Positions 42,633 through 52,397 are shown, numbered from the stretch's first letter. The stretch: DNA of 64,000 nt from Bacteroidota bacterium (GCA_028875875.1 JAGWUV010000012.1:23205-87204), one strand, 5' to 3'. Numbers and translations: made by a program. The notes: generated by a model from the sequence alone, not told the origin.

Positions 42633-42842
42633 TCATTCCCCCTCCACTGTCACTTGGCTCACAGCACTGGCCACCCCTCCGGCTACAGCCAGGTAACCGG
42701 CTATCTTTACCAATACCACGGGTAATGTAACTGGTGCAGCAACAACAGAGGCACCGATGGCCGTTAAGGCTAAACCTACGTTGCGTAGCTGCTTAAAAAA
42801 TTTAGGTGTCGGCTTCTTCGCCCTTTTGATGATCTGTTTCAT
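42633..42842 (-). CDS. Small basic membrane protein
   Basis: 69 residues. A basic start (MKQIIKRAKKPTPKFFKQL) precedes a long glycine/alanine-rich hydrophobic stretch (GLALTAIGASVVAAPVTLPVVLVKIAGYLAVAGGVASAV). It overlaps the end of the DUF5675 gene by 41 bases, so coupling is likely. A holin-like or membrane-insertion role is possible but not shown. Confidence 0.6.
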   Translation of the reverse strand: MKQIIKRAKKPTPKFFKQLRNVGLALTAIGASVVAAPVTLPVVLVKIAGYLAVAGGVASAVSQVTVEGE

Positions 42843-43242
42843 ATCGTAATGATTGAATGTTTAGGTAAACTTTTTCTCCTCTGTCCAATACCGGGTAAAT
42901 AAGCCCTTTCAGCTTCTCAAATACTAACCTCGATTGTATTCCTTTTCCCGGGCCTGTTAATACGGTAACCGGCGCAATACAGCCCCGCAGTTCCTTCATA
43001 GCATCATTGGCAGGATGAATTAATATCAGGCTCCTGTCTTGCACATTCTTCAGCAGCACATGCCATTGAAACTTAGGACTGTATCTTTTTTCCAGTTCAT
43101 ACCTCCCCTCCGGTATACAGGAGATATTGTGCGCATTTTCCTTCCACGGTAATTCTATCGTGTGGCACAGTCCTTCATCACCCAACCACAGGTCTCCATT
43201 TGTTCCTTCCGGGTAATATGTCCGTAATAGCACCAGTTCCAT
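42802..43242 (-). CDS. DUF5675 family protein
   Basis: 146 residues. The family pattern is plain: LVLLRTYYPEGTNGDLWLG, CHTIELPWKENAHNISCIPEGRYEL, RSLILIHPANDAMKELRGCIAP. DUF5675 proteins are found in phages and mobile elements; the conserved His and Cys (IHPAN..GCI) resemble L,D-transpeptidase-like folds, so a cell-wall role has been suggested by position only. It precedes the small membrane gene and follows the 251-residue gene. Confidence 0.8.
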   Translation of the reverse strand: MELVLLRTYYPEGTNGDLWLGDEGLCHTIELPWKENAHNISCIPEGRYELEKRYSPKFQWHVLLKNVQDRSLILIHPANDAMKELRGCIAPVTVLTGPGKGIQSRLVFEKLKGLIYPVLDRGEKVYLNIQSLRYETDHQKGEEADT

Positions 43243-43249
43243 ATCATGC

Positions 43250-43286
43250 AGGTTTTAAAAAAGAAGCTCCCCGTTGCGGGGAGCTT
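43250..43286 (-). terminator. Terminator after the 251-residue gene
   Basis: AAGCTCCCCG-TTG-CGGGGAGCTT perfect 10-bp stem; on the minus strand it is followed by CTTTTTT. It lies between this gene and DUF5675, which may reduce read-through into the rest of the module. Confidence 0.8.
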
Positions 43287-43293
43287 GCAGGGG

Positions 43294-44049
43294 TTACACG
43301 CCGCTCACTTTCACTAACGCCAAGGCGTTGAAAGCACCGTTTTTAAGGGAATACTTCGTTCCGTTCACGTCCTGGTAAAATTCAATACCCAACGCCAGGA
43401 ACAAAGGATGCGTACTGTTAGCCGTTACAGAATTGCTCAGGGCAATAGCTGCGGTAGCTACATTATCCCAGGGTAGCATATCGCTTTCCTGTGCATCCAC
43501 TTCATAACTCTCTCCTTCAAAATCAACGGCTGCACCTGCAGACACGATTTTAAAGTGAGTGGTACCACCCGGTGCCGCGATCAGGTTGTTCGGGATGAAC
43601 GCATCAATGTTCACATCCAGCTTACCCGTTACACGGTCAATACTGGCCGTATAGGGCGCATACAGGGTATTACCCAGCTTACCGTTGATGTTAAATTCAA
43701 AACCCGCCAACAGTTCTGTTTCACCGTCAAGCACGTTTCTTTCCCCCCTCACACTGGTAATGTCTGCTTGCAGCACCTCTACCATCTTTTGGGTCAAACG
43801 GCTTACCATACGGCTGTCACTGGCGTTCTGCAGCAACACACGTAAAGAGTTACGCAACACTTTACCGGCCTTACCCGCCGCACCAAACTCACTCCCGTTC
43901 TCACGGGTTCTCTGGAAATTCGGATCCGTGGCAATACGCTTACCATCCACACCGCCTTTCTCTCTGGCCAGGTATCCATCCTGGCTCTTGTAGAAGGTAA
44001 TACCTCCAATGGTACCTTCTAACTTCATAATTCCTCTTTGCCTTGCCAT
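43294..44049 (-). CDS. Conserved element protein of unknown function
   Basis: 251 residues from the ATG at 44049 (MARQRGIMKLEGTIGGITFYK); an upstream extension to 44109 is unlikely. Visible parts are GYLAREKGGVDGKRIATDPNFQRTRENGSEF, an alanine-rich helix with RNSLRVLLQNASDSRMVSRLTQKMV, and a beta-rich second half (FNINGKLGNTLYAPYTASIDRVTGKLDVNI). I have seen such proteins next to DUF5675 in Bacteroidota but know of no function. A structural role (capsid- or sheath-like) is one idea. There is no signal peptide. Confidence 0.7.
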   Translation of the reverse strand: MARQRGIMKLEGTIGGITFYKSQDGYLAREKGGVDGKRIATDPNFQRTRENGSEFGAAGKAGKVLRNSLRVLLQNASDSRMVSRLTQKMVEVLQADITSVRGERNVLDGETELLAGFEFNINGKLGNTLYAPYTASIDRVTGKLDVNIDAFIPNNLIAAPGGTTHFKIVSAGAAVDFEGESYEVDAQESDMLPWDNVATAAIALSNSVTANSTHPLFLALGIEFYQDVNGTKYSLKNGAFNALALVKVSGV

Positions 44050-44271
44050 AGTACAAGTTTTAGGTTCACACTTCGCTTCAGGTTCATTCCCTCCGCATTC
44101 ACAAACCAAAACTCACTACAGAATGCATTACTAACATCAACCCGCTACCGTTACAGGCATATATTGCCGCATTAGGAACTTATTACTATTTCCCACCTGA
44201 AATGAAAACATTAATTTTATTCTATGTATATCAACAGAAGGTCAGCGCTTGTGCAAAGGCATAGATAGAGT

Positions 44272-44475
44272 ATGAAAACAGTAAGCATCAGGATATGTAT
44301 CTACCCGAAAGATGTACAGCGTATTACAGGCAAGAGTGAACGTTACAGCAGGTTACTCTTACAGAAGATCAAAACAGCCTTAGGAAAAGAAGCACACCAG
44401 TTCATTAGTGTAGAAGAGTTTTGTAATTACACCGGCCTGAGAGAAGAACAAGTACAAGCATTATTATTCGGGTAA
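44272..44475 (+). CDS. Small HTH-like regulator divergent from the 251-residue gene
   Basis: 67 residues (MKTVSIRICIYPKDVQRITGK). The part SERYSRLLLQKIKTALGK followed by FISVEEFCNYTGLREEQVQALL resembles a small helical regulator that often accompanies this module in Bacteroidota. It is the last gene before attR. The 220-bp divergent gap to the reverse-strand module probably holds both promoters. Confidence 0.6.
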   Translation: MKTVSIRICIYPKDVQRITGKSERYSRLLLQKIKTALGKEAHQFISVEEFCNYTGLREEQVQALLFG

Positions 44476-44679
44476 AAACTAAGTGCATCCGCACTGAAAT
44501 CTATCTCATTCCTTAGTAAAAACCTGTTCAAAATTTAGTCTGCTTCCAATCTTTTTCAGTAATTTTATCTCATACGATTTAATACAATTTGAATCAAATA
44601 GCGAGGAGGTAAATTCGGATACCCAATCACTCCGATACTCCAAAAGTGCTGTAAATAAAGGATTGTAGAGGATTAAAAA

Positions 44680-44773
44680 AATCCCTCTCTCTCCGCCAGC
44701 ACCCAATCAAATTATTCAAAAAGGCTGTAAATCGTATGATTTACAGCCTTTTTTGTTTTCTGCGCTATTCAAA
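44680..44773 (+). repeat. attR: right copy of the 94-bp direct repeat
   Basis: Identical to 12528-12621. It carries the last 19 bases of tRNA-Ser including CCA and the terminator hairpin (44721-44756), but no other part of the tRNA. It marks the right border of the island. Confidence 0.93.
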
Positions 44774-45076
44774 TAATAGTAAATTTTTATTTATTCGGTT
44801 GCTTATTAAAGACCCCAATCCTCTTTTTAAAGACACTATGCATCCTAACTATTTTTAGTACTTCATTTAAATCGCTATTCTCTTTGTTACAAAAAGCCTC
44901 TTAAAAATCAATTAGATCGCCACATAAACGCTTTCGCGAAGCCTAAGCATGAAGAACAGAAAATATGATTCTTATCAGTTTTCGCAGTTATGTAACAATT
45001 GTTACACAGACTGCACTTGCTACTTTCTACCTTTATATAGCAATTAAAACATATTTAACCTGTAAAACTTAATGTT
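44774..45076. other. Gene-free stretch right of the island
   Basis: About 300 bp of AT-rich sequence with no supportable gene. It holds TAACAATTGTTACA (44993-45006), an inverted repeat (GTAACAATTGTTAC) some 70 bases before the flavoprotein start, which could be an operator. Confidence 0.5.
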
Positions 45077-46276
45077 ATGAAAGCGGTTATAGTAGGCGGC
45101 AACTTTGCAGGAGCAACAGCGGCCCTCGAATTAAAAAGAAAACTCAAAGCAGAGGTAGAAGTTACACTGATAGATCGTAACGAGAGTTTCTTATACATTC
45201 CTTCTTTGATCTGGGTACCTTTTAAAAGAAGAGAAGTAAAAGATATTAGTATACCCCGTAAGAAAGTATTGGAAAAAAGAGGAATTACTTTTGTTCAAAC
45301 AGTTGCTTTAAGCGTTGATCCTGATAAACAGGAAGTATATACTGAACAAGGTACTTTTCCTTATGATGAGCTGATTATTGCAACCGGTCCCAAAGTGAAC
45401 TATGACATTGCTCCGGGTGTAAGAGAACATGCTTTATATATTGGCACACCAACAGGGGCTATGAAAACCAGGGAAAAACTGGAAGCTTTCAAAGCCAATC
45501 CAGGTGCCATTGTTATAGGAGCTACTCAAAATGCAGGATGTATGGGTGCTGCGTACGAGTTCTTATTCAATGTTGAAAAGTGGTTACGTGAACAAAATAT
45601 CCGTAAAAAAGTTGATCTCTATTGGGTAACACCAGAAGACTATCTTGGACACTTCGGTATTGGAGGTATGCCAATGGCTGAAACTTTATTAAAACGCTTC
45701 ATGAAAATGTTCCATATACATTATAGAACACAGGTAGGCGTGGAAGAAGTTACTGCTACCAACGTTAGACTTACCAATGGGGAAACAATCACTACTAATT
45801 TTGTGATGCTAATGCCTCCATTTGTTGGCGTTGATTTTATTCGAAATTCTCCTAAACTTGATCCTTTGGCTAACGGTTTTCTGGATGTTGAAGATACATA
45901 CAGGCACAAAAAATATCCGAATGTTTGGGCGGCAGGTTTAACTGTAAATGTACCTCCACCATTTGTTCCCGGAAAAGTACCATTTGGTGTTCCTAAAACA
46001 GGTTATCCTAGTGATGAGACCGGAAAAATTGTTGCTGAAAACATTGTTCGGGTGCATAAAGGCAACACTGAATTGAAAGCTAAGAAATGGGGCGAAATTC
46101 CCGGCCTGTGTGTTTTGGATGCAGGTAAGAAAGAAGTGCTTATCGTATCTAACAAACTCTTTAAACCCAGAACTTTTGCATTGATGCTTCCTAATGTATT
46201 TTATGATATTATGAAACTGATGTTAGAAAAATATTTTCTTTGGAAATTAAGAAATGGCTATTCTAACATGCCTTAA
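45077..46276 (+). CDS. FAD-dependent oxidoreductase, sulfide:quinone reductase type
   Basis: 399 residues. The FAD-binding GGNFAGATAALELK starts at residue 7. DELIIATGPKVN and the C-terminal NVWAAGLTVNVPPP..GVPKTGYPSDETGKIVAENI complete the fold. SQR enzymes move electrons from sulfide to quinone using redox cysteines; here C155 (NAGCMGAAYEF) and C345 (IPGLCVLDAG) are at the two usual central positions. The C-terminal hydrophobic helix (FALMLPNVFYDIMKLMLEKYF) fits membrane association. The exact donor is not certain. It is a single gene with a strong terminator. Confidence 0.75.
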   Translation: MKAVIVGGNFAGATAALELKRKLKAEVEVTLIDRNESFLYIPSLIWVPFKRREVKDISIPRKKVLEKRGITFVQTVALSVDPDKQEVYTEQGTFPYDELIIATGPKVNYDIAPGVREHALYIGTPTGAMKTREKLEAFKANPGAIVIGATQNAGCMGAAYEFLFNVEKWLREQNIRKKVDLYWVTPEDYLGHFGIGGMPMAETLLKRFMKMFHIHYRTQVGVEEVTATNVRLTNGETITTNFVMLMPPFVGVDFIRNSPKLDPLANGFLDVEDTYRHKKYPNVWAAGLTVNVPPPFVPGKVPFGVPKTGYPSDETGKIVAENIVRVHKGNTELKAKKWGEIPGLCVLDAGKKEVLIVSNKLFKPRTFALMLPNVFYDIMKLMLEKYFLWKLRNGYSNMP

Positions 46277-46349
46277 AAAAGTAGAGTTTGAGTTTTCTTT
46301 TTTGTGTTTTCAGGTTTCTTGATTCATAACAAGAAGTGTTGTTGATTGC

Positions 46350-46380
46350 AGGATCGTGAAATATTTCACGATCCTTTTTC
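46350..46380 (+). terminator. Terminator after the flavoprotein gene
   Basis: AGGATCGTGAAAT / ATTTCACGATCCT, a perfect 26-base palindrome followed by TTTTT, 74 bases after the stop. Confidence 0.85.
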
Positions 46381-46665
46381 ATTCAATTATTACTGTAGTT
46401 TAGTCTATTTAATTTAAAGTGTTCAGGAACATAAACTTATAAGCATTTAGCCTTCTTAAAATATTTATTACCATTCCAGATTTACCTGCAATCTCCCTAA
46501 AATCTTTAGATTTCTTTATCAATCACAGTTCTTTTTAATCATAATTCTTGCACTGGAAACTTATTTGATACTTACGAGTATCATCATGTTGGATGATACT
46601 GCTCATTCTTTTTTTCATAATAATACCGTTGCTTTAAAAGATTAGCCGAATATGAAAAAACAGTT

Positions 46666-49245
46666 ATGCACTGGCATAAACTACATATTACCAATGTTTA
46701 TGAAATTTTAGATTCATCAACTCAGGGGTTATCTAATGAAGAGGCACAACTAAGGTTAACCCGTTATGGTATCAATCAAATCCAAAAAGAAAAAAACAAA
46801 ACTATTTCAAGCATCTTATTATCTCAATTCAGAGATATCATGATCCTTATCCTATTAGTCGCTGCAATAGTGGCTGCATTAATAGGCGATATAACAGATG
46901 CTTTGGTAATTATGGCTTTGGTTTTATTAGATGCGATGATTGGTTTTATCCAGGAATATAAAGCAGAAAAAGCTATACAGTTATTAAAACAAATGACTGT
47001 AACACAAACAACTGTTCTTCGCAGTAATATGCTTATTTCATGTGCTTCAACAGAACTGGTACCAGGTGATATCATTTTGCTCGAAGCAGGGAATATGATT
47101 CCTGCAGATTGCAGAATTATTGAATCTCGAAATCTTAGCGTTGAAGAGGCAGCACTCACCGGCGAAGCTTTCCCTGTAGAAAAAAATAATTTATCACTAG
47201 ATGCAAAAGATCTTTCCATCGGGGATAAAAAAAATATGCTTTTTAAAGGAACTTATGTTAATGCAGGCAAAGGATCGGCTATTGTAGTGGCTACAGGAAT
47301 GCAAACAGAATTGGGAAATATCGCAAAACTGTTGGAAGAAAAATTATCCCCTACTCCATTACAGCAACGAGTAAAAATGTTGGGAAAAAGAATTTCCATC
47401 CTTGTTTTATTGTTGTGCACAATTTTTTTTATTACGGGCTTATTACATGGAGATGAAACAATCAGTTTAGCACTAACAAGTATTTCATTGGCAGTAGCGG
47501 CGATTCCGGAAGCATTGCCCGCAGTTATTACCATTACCCTGGCTATGTCTGCCAGACGGATGATCAAATTAAATACTTTAATACGGAAATTAAGTGCGAT
47601 AGAAACATTAGGTGCTGTTACGTATATCTGTGCAGATAAAACAGGCACTCTCACTCAAAATAAAATGCAGGTAGAAAAGGTATTTGTTAATGATCGATGG
47701 TATAGTAGAAATGATTTATTTTCTTTCACAAAAGATCTTAACATCCAATTGCTGTTACAAGCGTTTGCTCTGAATAATGATGCATTGTATGGAGATAATA
47801 ATCGCTTCAAAGGTGATAGTTCGGAATTAGCCTTACTTGAGATGTTACATGCACATCATTCTCCTGCCCTGGATAGATCACGGCTTGCTGAAATACCATT
47901 TGATGCAGAAAGAAAGTTGATGTCAACCTTTCATCATCTGAACAATTCTTTTATCTCATTTACAAAAGGAGCACCGGATATGCTATTGCACCATTGTCAC
48001 AACCCGAAATTTTCCTACTTACAAGATCAGATAAATACAGCTGCAGCAGAAGGATACCGGATACTTGGCTTTGCCTACAAAAAATGGGCTTCTTTGCCTG
48101 AAGTACCTAATAATCCTGAACACGAGAATGATCTTATTTTTTTAGGATTGGCAGCACTAATCGACCAACCCAGGGAAGAGGTTTTCAAAGCAGTACAAGC
48201 ATGTAAAAATGCAGGAATTGTACCTGTGATGATCACCGGAGATCATCCGATCACTGCTAGAGTGATAGCGCAACGAATTGGTATTTTTAATGTAGCACAA
48301 GATAAAATACTTACCGGACAGGAATTACAAAAACTGGATGACAATACATTCCTCTCAACAGTTGAAAGCATAAGAGTATATGCAAGGGTATCCCCAGAAC
48401 AAAAAATGAAGATTATTAAAGCTTTACAAAATAAAGGGCACTGCGTGGCTATGACGGGAGATGGAATTAATGATGCACCATCTTTAAAAAAAGCAAACAT
48501 AGGTATTGCTATGGGCATTACTGGAACTGATGTAGCAAAGGACGCCGCACATATGATCTTACTGGATGATAATTTTTCTACCATTATTACAACAATCAGA
48601 GAAGGACGCAGAGTTTATGATAATATTCTTAAGTTCATTAAGTTTTTAATGACAGCAAACTCAGGCGAACTGCTAACACTGCTAATAGGACCAATGATTG
48701 GTTTACCAATTGCCTTACTCCCTATAAATATTTTATGGATCAATCTTGTTTCTGATGGTTTGCCCGCCTTATCTCTTTCATTTGAAAAGGAAGAAAAAGA
48801 TATCATGCAACGGCCGCCCAGAGCATTAAAGGAATCTGTATTTGCTAAGGGGGGTGTTTTTCATTTAATCTGGGTGGGCGTTCTTATGAGCGGCATAGCC
48901 TTGGTAACACAGGCATATGCTTTACATAAAGGATGGCATTGGCAAACTATCCTTTTCAATGTTTTGTGTCTTGGCCAATTGGGACATGTGATGGCGATAA
49001 GATCTGAAAAGGAATCTGTCTTTAAACTGGGCTTATTCAGCAATCCTGTGATGCTTGCAGCTATCCTGATCACAATCATATTGCAAATTAGTGTTACCTA
49101 CATACCCTTGTTACAAATCATTTTCAAAACACAAACACTTTCTGTAAAAGAAATGCTATTAACCATCGGCGCATCATCACTTGTTTTTATAGCAGTAGAA
49201 TTTGAAAAACTTATCATTCGAAAAAAGCAAACCCTTATTTCCTAA
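46666..49245 (+). CDS. P-type cation-transporting ATPase (Ca2+-type)
   Basis: 859 residues of the P2 family. The N-terminal cation-ATPase segment (LSNEEAQLRLTRYGINQIQ), the membrane Ca-type motif AAIPEALPAVITITLAM, the phosphorylation site DKTGTLT with Asp324, the ATP-binding KGAPD, and the hinge MTGDGINDAPSLKKANIGIAMG are present. The actuator loop reads LTGEAFPVEK, with Ala in place of Ser/Thr of TGES. It pumps Ca2+ or another cation out of the cytoplasm. The AI-2E gene follows after 19 bases, so the two are probably one operon. Confidence 0.9.
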   Translation: MHWHKLHITNVYEILDSSTQGLSNEEAQLRLTRYGINQIQKEKNKTISSILLSQFRDIMILILLVAAIVAALIGDITDALVIMALVLLDAMIGFIQEYKAEKAIQLLKQMTVTQTTVLRSNMLISCASTELVPGDIILLEAGNMIPADCRIIESRNLSVEEAALTGEAFPVEKNNLSLDAKDLSIGDKKNMLFKGTYVNAGKGSAIVVATGMQTELGNIAKLLEEKLSPTPLQQRVKMLGKRISILVLLLCTIFFITGLLHGDETISLALTSISLAVAAIPEALPAVITITLAMSARRMIKLNTLIRKLSAIETLGAVTYICADKTGTLTQNKMQVEKVFVNDRWYSRNDLFSFTKDLNIQLLLQAFALNNDALYGDNNRFKGDSSELALLEMLHAHHSPALDRSRLAEIPFDAERKLMSTFHHLNNSFISFTKGAPDMLLHHCHNPKFSYLQDQINTAAAEGYRILGFAYKKWASLPEVPNNPEHENDLIFLGLAALIDQPREEVFKAVQACKNAGIVPVMITGDHPITARVIAQRIGIFNVAQDKILTGQELQKLDDNTFLSTVESIRVYARVSPEQKMKIIKALQNKGHCVAMTGDGINDAPSLKKANIGIAMGITGTDVAKDAAHMILLDDNFSTIITTIREGRRVYDNILKFIKFLMTANSGELLTLLIGPMIGLPIALLPINILWINLVSDGLPALSLSFEKEEKDIMQRPPRALKESVFAKGGVFHLIWVGVLMSGIALVTQAYALHKGWHWQTILFNVLCLGQLGHVMAIRSEKESVFKLGLFSNPVMLAAILITIILQISVTYIPLLQIIFKTQTLSVKEMLLTIGASSLVFIAVEFEKLIIRKKQTLIS

Positions 49246-49264
49246 GATCAAAACAAATGAATAA

Positions 49265-50332
49265 ATGTATAACAGCAATAACATCACATATTATGTACAG
49301 GTACTCATTCCTTCAGTTTTGTTCGGTGCTGTTCTTTTGCATTATGGCCAGGCGCTGTTCATTCCAATAGCCTTTTCATTACTTATTTCTTTTGTTACGT
49401 TCCCTTTTTGTAAAAGCCTTGAAAAACATCATATCCCAAGAACATTAGCGATACTACTTGCTTTGATTATTATTGGTCTACTATTTTTCGCAGTCTTATT
49501 ATTACTGCTATGGGAGTTGAAATACCTGAAAGAAAATATGCCGGTCTTATCAATGCAGTTACCTAAGCTTTTAACAGAAACGGAACATTGGATAAATGAG
49601 CAAACAGGTTTTCATTTATCATTGAGTGATACAATCACGAAAAATATTGTTAACATATCAGGCAAAGAAATCAATGGAAATGAACAAGTAGGTTCTTTTC
49701 TAGGAAGTTTAAGTAAGTTGTTACTTAGTCTTTTTATCATACCGGTTTTCTCAGGTTTATTCCTTTACCACAGAGAACAGTTCTTTAAGTTCCTGCAATC
49801 ATTCTTTCAAACGAAACACCATGTGCAGCTCCGAAATATTTTGCATGAAATAGTGTATTCATATCATAATTACATCATTGGATTAGTGAAGGTATATTTC
49901 ATAGTAGGCTCTTTAAATAGTCTGGGTTTATTTTTATTGGGAGTTCCTTACGCTTTTTTATTCGGGATGATTTCTGCGCTATTAATGACCATCCCATATG
50001 CAGGTATTTTTATCAGCTCCTTATTACCTATAACAATTATCTGGTTAAATACAGGTTCTGTTCTTTATCCGTTAGGCGTAGTATCAGTATTCGCTTTTGT
50101 ACAGTACCTGGAACATAGTATCCTATTACCAAGGGTAATAGGCAAACAGTTAAATGTAAGCAGTTGGTCCGTACTTGTATCAATGATAACGGGTGGAATT
50201 ATATGGGGTGTTTCAGGTGTAGTGCTGTTCATACCTTTTACCGCTATACTTAAAATGATCAGTGAGCGTGTACCAGGAATGAAAGCTCTGAACATATTAC
50301 TAAGCCGGAAAGTTAACAACGTAACACATTGA
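49265..50332 (+). CDS. AI-2E family permease
   Basis: 355 residues with about eight hydrophobic segments, including the pair that starts with VLFGAVLLHYGQALFIPIAFSLLISFVTFPF. The family end is seen in YLEHSILLPRVIGKQLNVSSWSVLVSMITGGIIWGVSGVVLFIPFTAILK. Members export diverse small molecules or act as Na+/H+ antiporters; AI-2 export is only one case. It follows the P-type ATPase in a probable operon, which favours an ion-related role. Confidence 0.83.
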   Translation: MYNSNNITYYVQVLIPSVLFGAVLLHYGQALFIPIAFSLLISFVTFPFCKSLEKHHIPRTLAILLALIIIGLLFFAVLLLLLWELKYLKENMPVLSMQLPKLLTETEHWINEQTGFHLSLSDTITKNIVNISGKEINGNEQVGSFLGSLSKLLLSLFIIPVFSGLFLYHREQFFKFLQSFFQTKHHVQLRNILHEIVYSYHNYIIGLVKVYFIVGSLNSLGLFLLGVPYAFLFGMISALLMTIPYAGIFISSLLPITIIWLNTGSVLYPLGVVSVFAFVQYLEHSILLPRVIGKQLNVSSWSVLVSMITGGIIWGVSGVVLFIPFTAILKMISERVPGMKALNILLSRKVNNVTH

Positions 50333-50403
50333 AGAATTCCTTGTAACTTTAAATGTTTACAGGTTTTTATGTAGATTTATTGTTATTGTAACAAGTGCTT
50401 GCT

Positions 50404-51693
50404 ATGGAAACTTACGGAAAGATATTGCTGATTGCAATGCCAATATTTCTCTTATTGGTCTTGATGGAAAAATTATACGGACATCTTAGGAATAAAGATA
50501 CCGTACGCAATATGGATATGATCTCCAGCCTTAGTTCCGGGATTACGAATGTAACTAAAGATGTTCTGGGATTGAGTATCGTTATCCTTTCTTATGGATG
50601 GCTTGTTCAGAAATTAGCAATTGTGCATACTCAATCTAACCTGCTGATATATTTTATCGCCTTTATCTCTTTAGATTTTTCAGGATACTGGGTACATCGC
50701 ATTGCTCATGAGTATAATTTTTTCTGGAACAATCACATTATACATCACAGCAGCGAAGAGTTTAACCTGGCCTGTGCCCTTAGGCAGAGCGTTGCGGTAT
50801 TCGTACGCATTTTTGCATTCCTCCTGTTTCCTGCTGCAATATTTGGCGTTCCGGCTAACGTAATTGCCATTGTTGCGCCGCTTCATTTGTTTGCTCAGTT
50901 CTGGTACCACACACAACATATCAATAAAATGGGATGGCTGGAAAAGATCATCGTTACACCTTCACATCATCGGGTGCATCATGCGATAAACCCTGAATAC
51001 CTGGATAAAAATTATGGTCAGATCTTCATTTTCTGGGATAAACTTTTTGGCACTTTCCAGGAAGAACTCCCCAGCGTACCTGCCGTTTATGGTATTACAA
51101 GACCGGTTAGAACATGGAACCCTATAAAGATCAATTTCATGCATATGATTTTATTGATAAAAGATGCATGGAGAACAAAAAGCTGGAAAGATAAACTGAG
51201 AATATGGATGATGCCCACCGGCTGGCGCCCGGCAGACGTGGCAGAAAAGTACCCGGTATATAAAATTGAAGATGTTTACCATTTTGAAAAATACAATCCA
51301 TCTTCAACACCGCTGATGCAGGCCTGGAGCTGGTTTCAAGTAACAATCCTTTTCTTGCTGATCAGCTATTTGTTTGGCAACCTTGCCCTTATCAATAGAA
51401 TGAATGGTAGTTTTATTTACGTGTATGGTTTATTTATATTTTTAACAGTGTATGCATACACAGAGTTGATGGATAAAAACAGTTTCGCATTTGTATGGGA
51501 ACTGATAAAAAATGTTTTGGGCTTATTTATGATCTTGCATTACGGTGATTGGTTTGGCATCTCTGGCATCTCGTCTTTCATCAATACATATTTAATGACT
51601 TACTTTATTTTTTCAAGTATCGTATCCGCTGCGTTTTGCTACTCTTTTCAAAAAGAAAAAGCAACGCTACATTATGTTACAGAAAATGTTTAG
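50404..51693 (+). CDS. Fatty acid hydroxylase/sterol desaturase family protein
   Basis: About 429 residues from the ATG at 50404 (METYGKILLIAMP); a GTG three codons upstream is possible. The His clusters of this di-iron membrane oxygenase family are intact: HRIAHEYNFFWNNHIIHHSSEEFN and HHRVHHAINPEYLDKNYGQIF. Several hydrophobic segments lie on each side. The C-terminal 150 residues form an extra membrane region (SYLFGNLALINRMNG...), as in long bacterial members. The lipid substrate is unknown. Confidence 0.83.
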   Translation: METYGKILLIAMPIFLLLVLMEKLYGHLRNKDTVRNMDMISSLSSGITNVTKDVLGLSIVILSYGWLVQKLAIVHTQSNLLIYFIAFISLDFSGYWVHRIAHEYNFFWNNHIIHHSSEEFNLACALRQSVAVFVRIFAFLLFPAAIFGVPANVIAIVAPLHLFAQFWYHTQHINKMGWLEKIIVTPSHHRVHHAINPEYLDKNYGQIFIFWDKLFGTFQEELPSVPAVYGITRPVRTWNPIKINFMHMILLIKDAWRTKSWKDKLRIWMMPTGWRPADVAEKYPVYKIEDVYHFEKYNPSSTPLMQAWSWFQVTILFLLISYLFGNLALINRMNGSFIYVYGLFIFLTVYAYTELMDKNSFAFVWELIKNVLGLFMILHYGDWFGISGISSFINTYLMTYFIFSSIVSAAFCYSFQKEKATLHYVTENV

Positions 51694-51713
51694 TTAAAGA
51701 AAACAATACAAGC

Positions 51714-52397
51714 TTAATGAAGCATCAATGCCACAACAGGTTCTATTAGTTTGTGAGAACCGATAGCGTCTAAATGCAATCCATCTTCAGTCATAGTGTC
51801 TATATCCAAACCCGGTGTTGCATATCCATTTACAAAAAAACAGCCATTCTGCTTTGCTATGGCTTCGAAAGTATTACTCATTCGTAAAACCCTTTTTCCG
51901 CCTCCGGCATATTTTTCTGTTGCTTCCGCTTTTTTACCATAAGGTGGAGGAGAGATGATGATGATCTTAGCCTTACTAATACTTGAGTAAATACAGTTTT
52001 TAATTCTTTTAATGAGATGATCTAAGTTAATAGGCACTTCTTCCTGCCTGTCTGCAAAAACTGCTTTAGCATCATTAGTGCCTAATGCGATAATGATATA
52101 ATCATAAGGTTTATCTTTTGCAGCTTTAGCCGCTTTTCTAAGATTTTCATCAAGTACAAGCAAGGAGTTCAGCGAACTATCACCAAGATTTAAAAAGCCA
52201 ATTGTTCTCCCAGATTTGCTAATATTGAATACTTGGGCATTGGGTAATGCTATCTGTAATTGTTGGGGCCAACTGTAAGGAAAAGTACCATTGCTATCTC
52301 CCAATGTAAAAATATGGACCTGTTGATTGGACAAAACTTCGTTTTGAGCTGTCAGCATAAAGGGAATGAATAAAAACGATAAGAGGAAATATTTCAT
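51714..52397 (-). CDS. Secreted SGNH/GDSL hydrolase
   Basis: 227 residues with a signal peptide (MKYFLLSFLFIPFMLTAQ). Block I FTLGDSNGTFPYSWP has the nucleophilic Ser, block III IIALGTNDAK has the oxyanion Asn, and block V DGLHLDAIGSH has Asp and His. Expected to remove acetyl or other acyl groups from carbohydrate or lipid in the periplasm. It is convergent with the hydroxylase gene, 20 bases away. Confidence 0.85.
   Translation of the reverse strand: MKYFLLSFLFIPFMLTAQNEVLSNQQVHIFTLGDSNGTFPYSWPQQLQIALPNAQVFNISKSGRTIGFLNLGDSSLNSLLVLDENLRKAAKAAKDKPYDYIIIALGTNDAKAVFADRQEEVPINLDHLIKRIKNCIYSSISKAKIIIISPPPYGKKAEATEKYAGGGKRVLRMSNTFEAIAKQNGCFFVNGYATPGLDIDTMTEDGLHLDAIGSHKLIEPVVALMLH

Noticed and set aside
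42278..44109. Complete prophage
   Set aside because: Only small membrane, DUF5675 and unknown genes are present; there is no portal, terminase, major capsid, tail or recognisable lysin.
46350..46375. Operator palindrome upstream of the P-type ATPase
   Set aside because: The perfect palindrome is followed by a T-run and lies just after the flavoprotein stop, so a terminator explains it better; the ATPase start is some 290 bases away.
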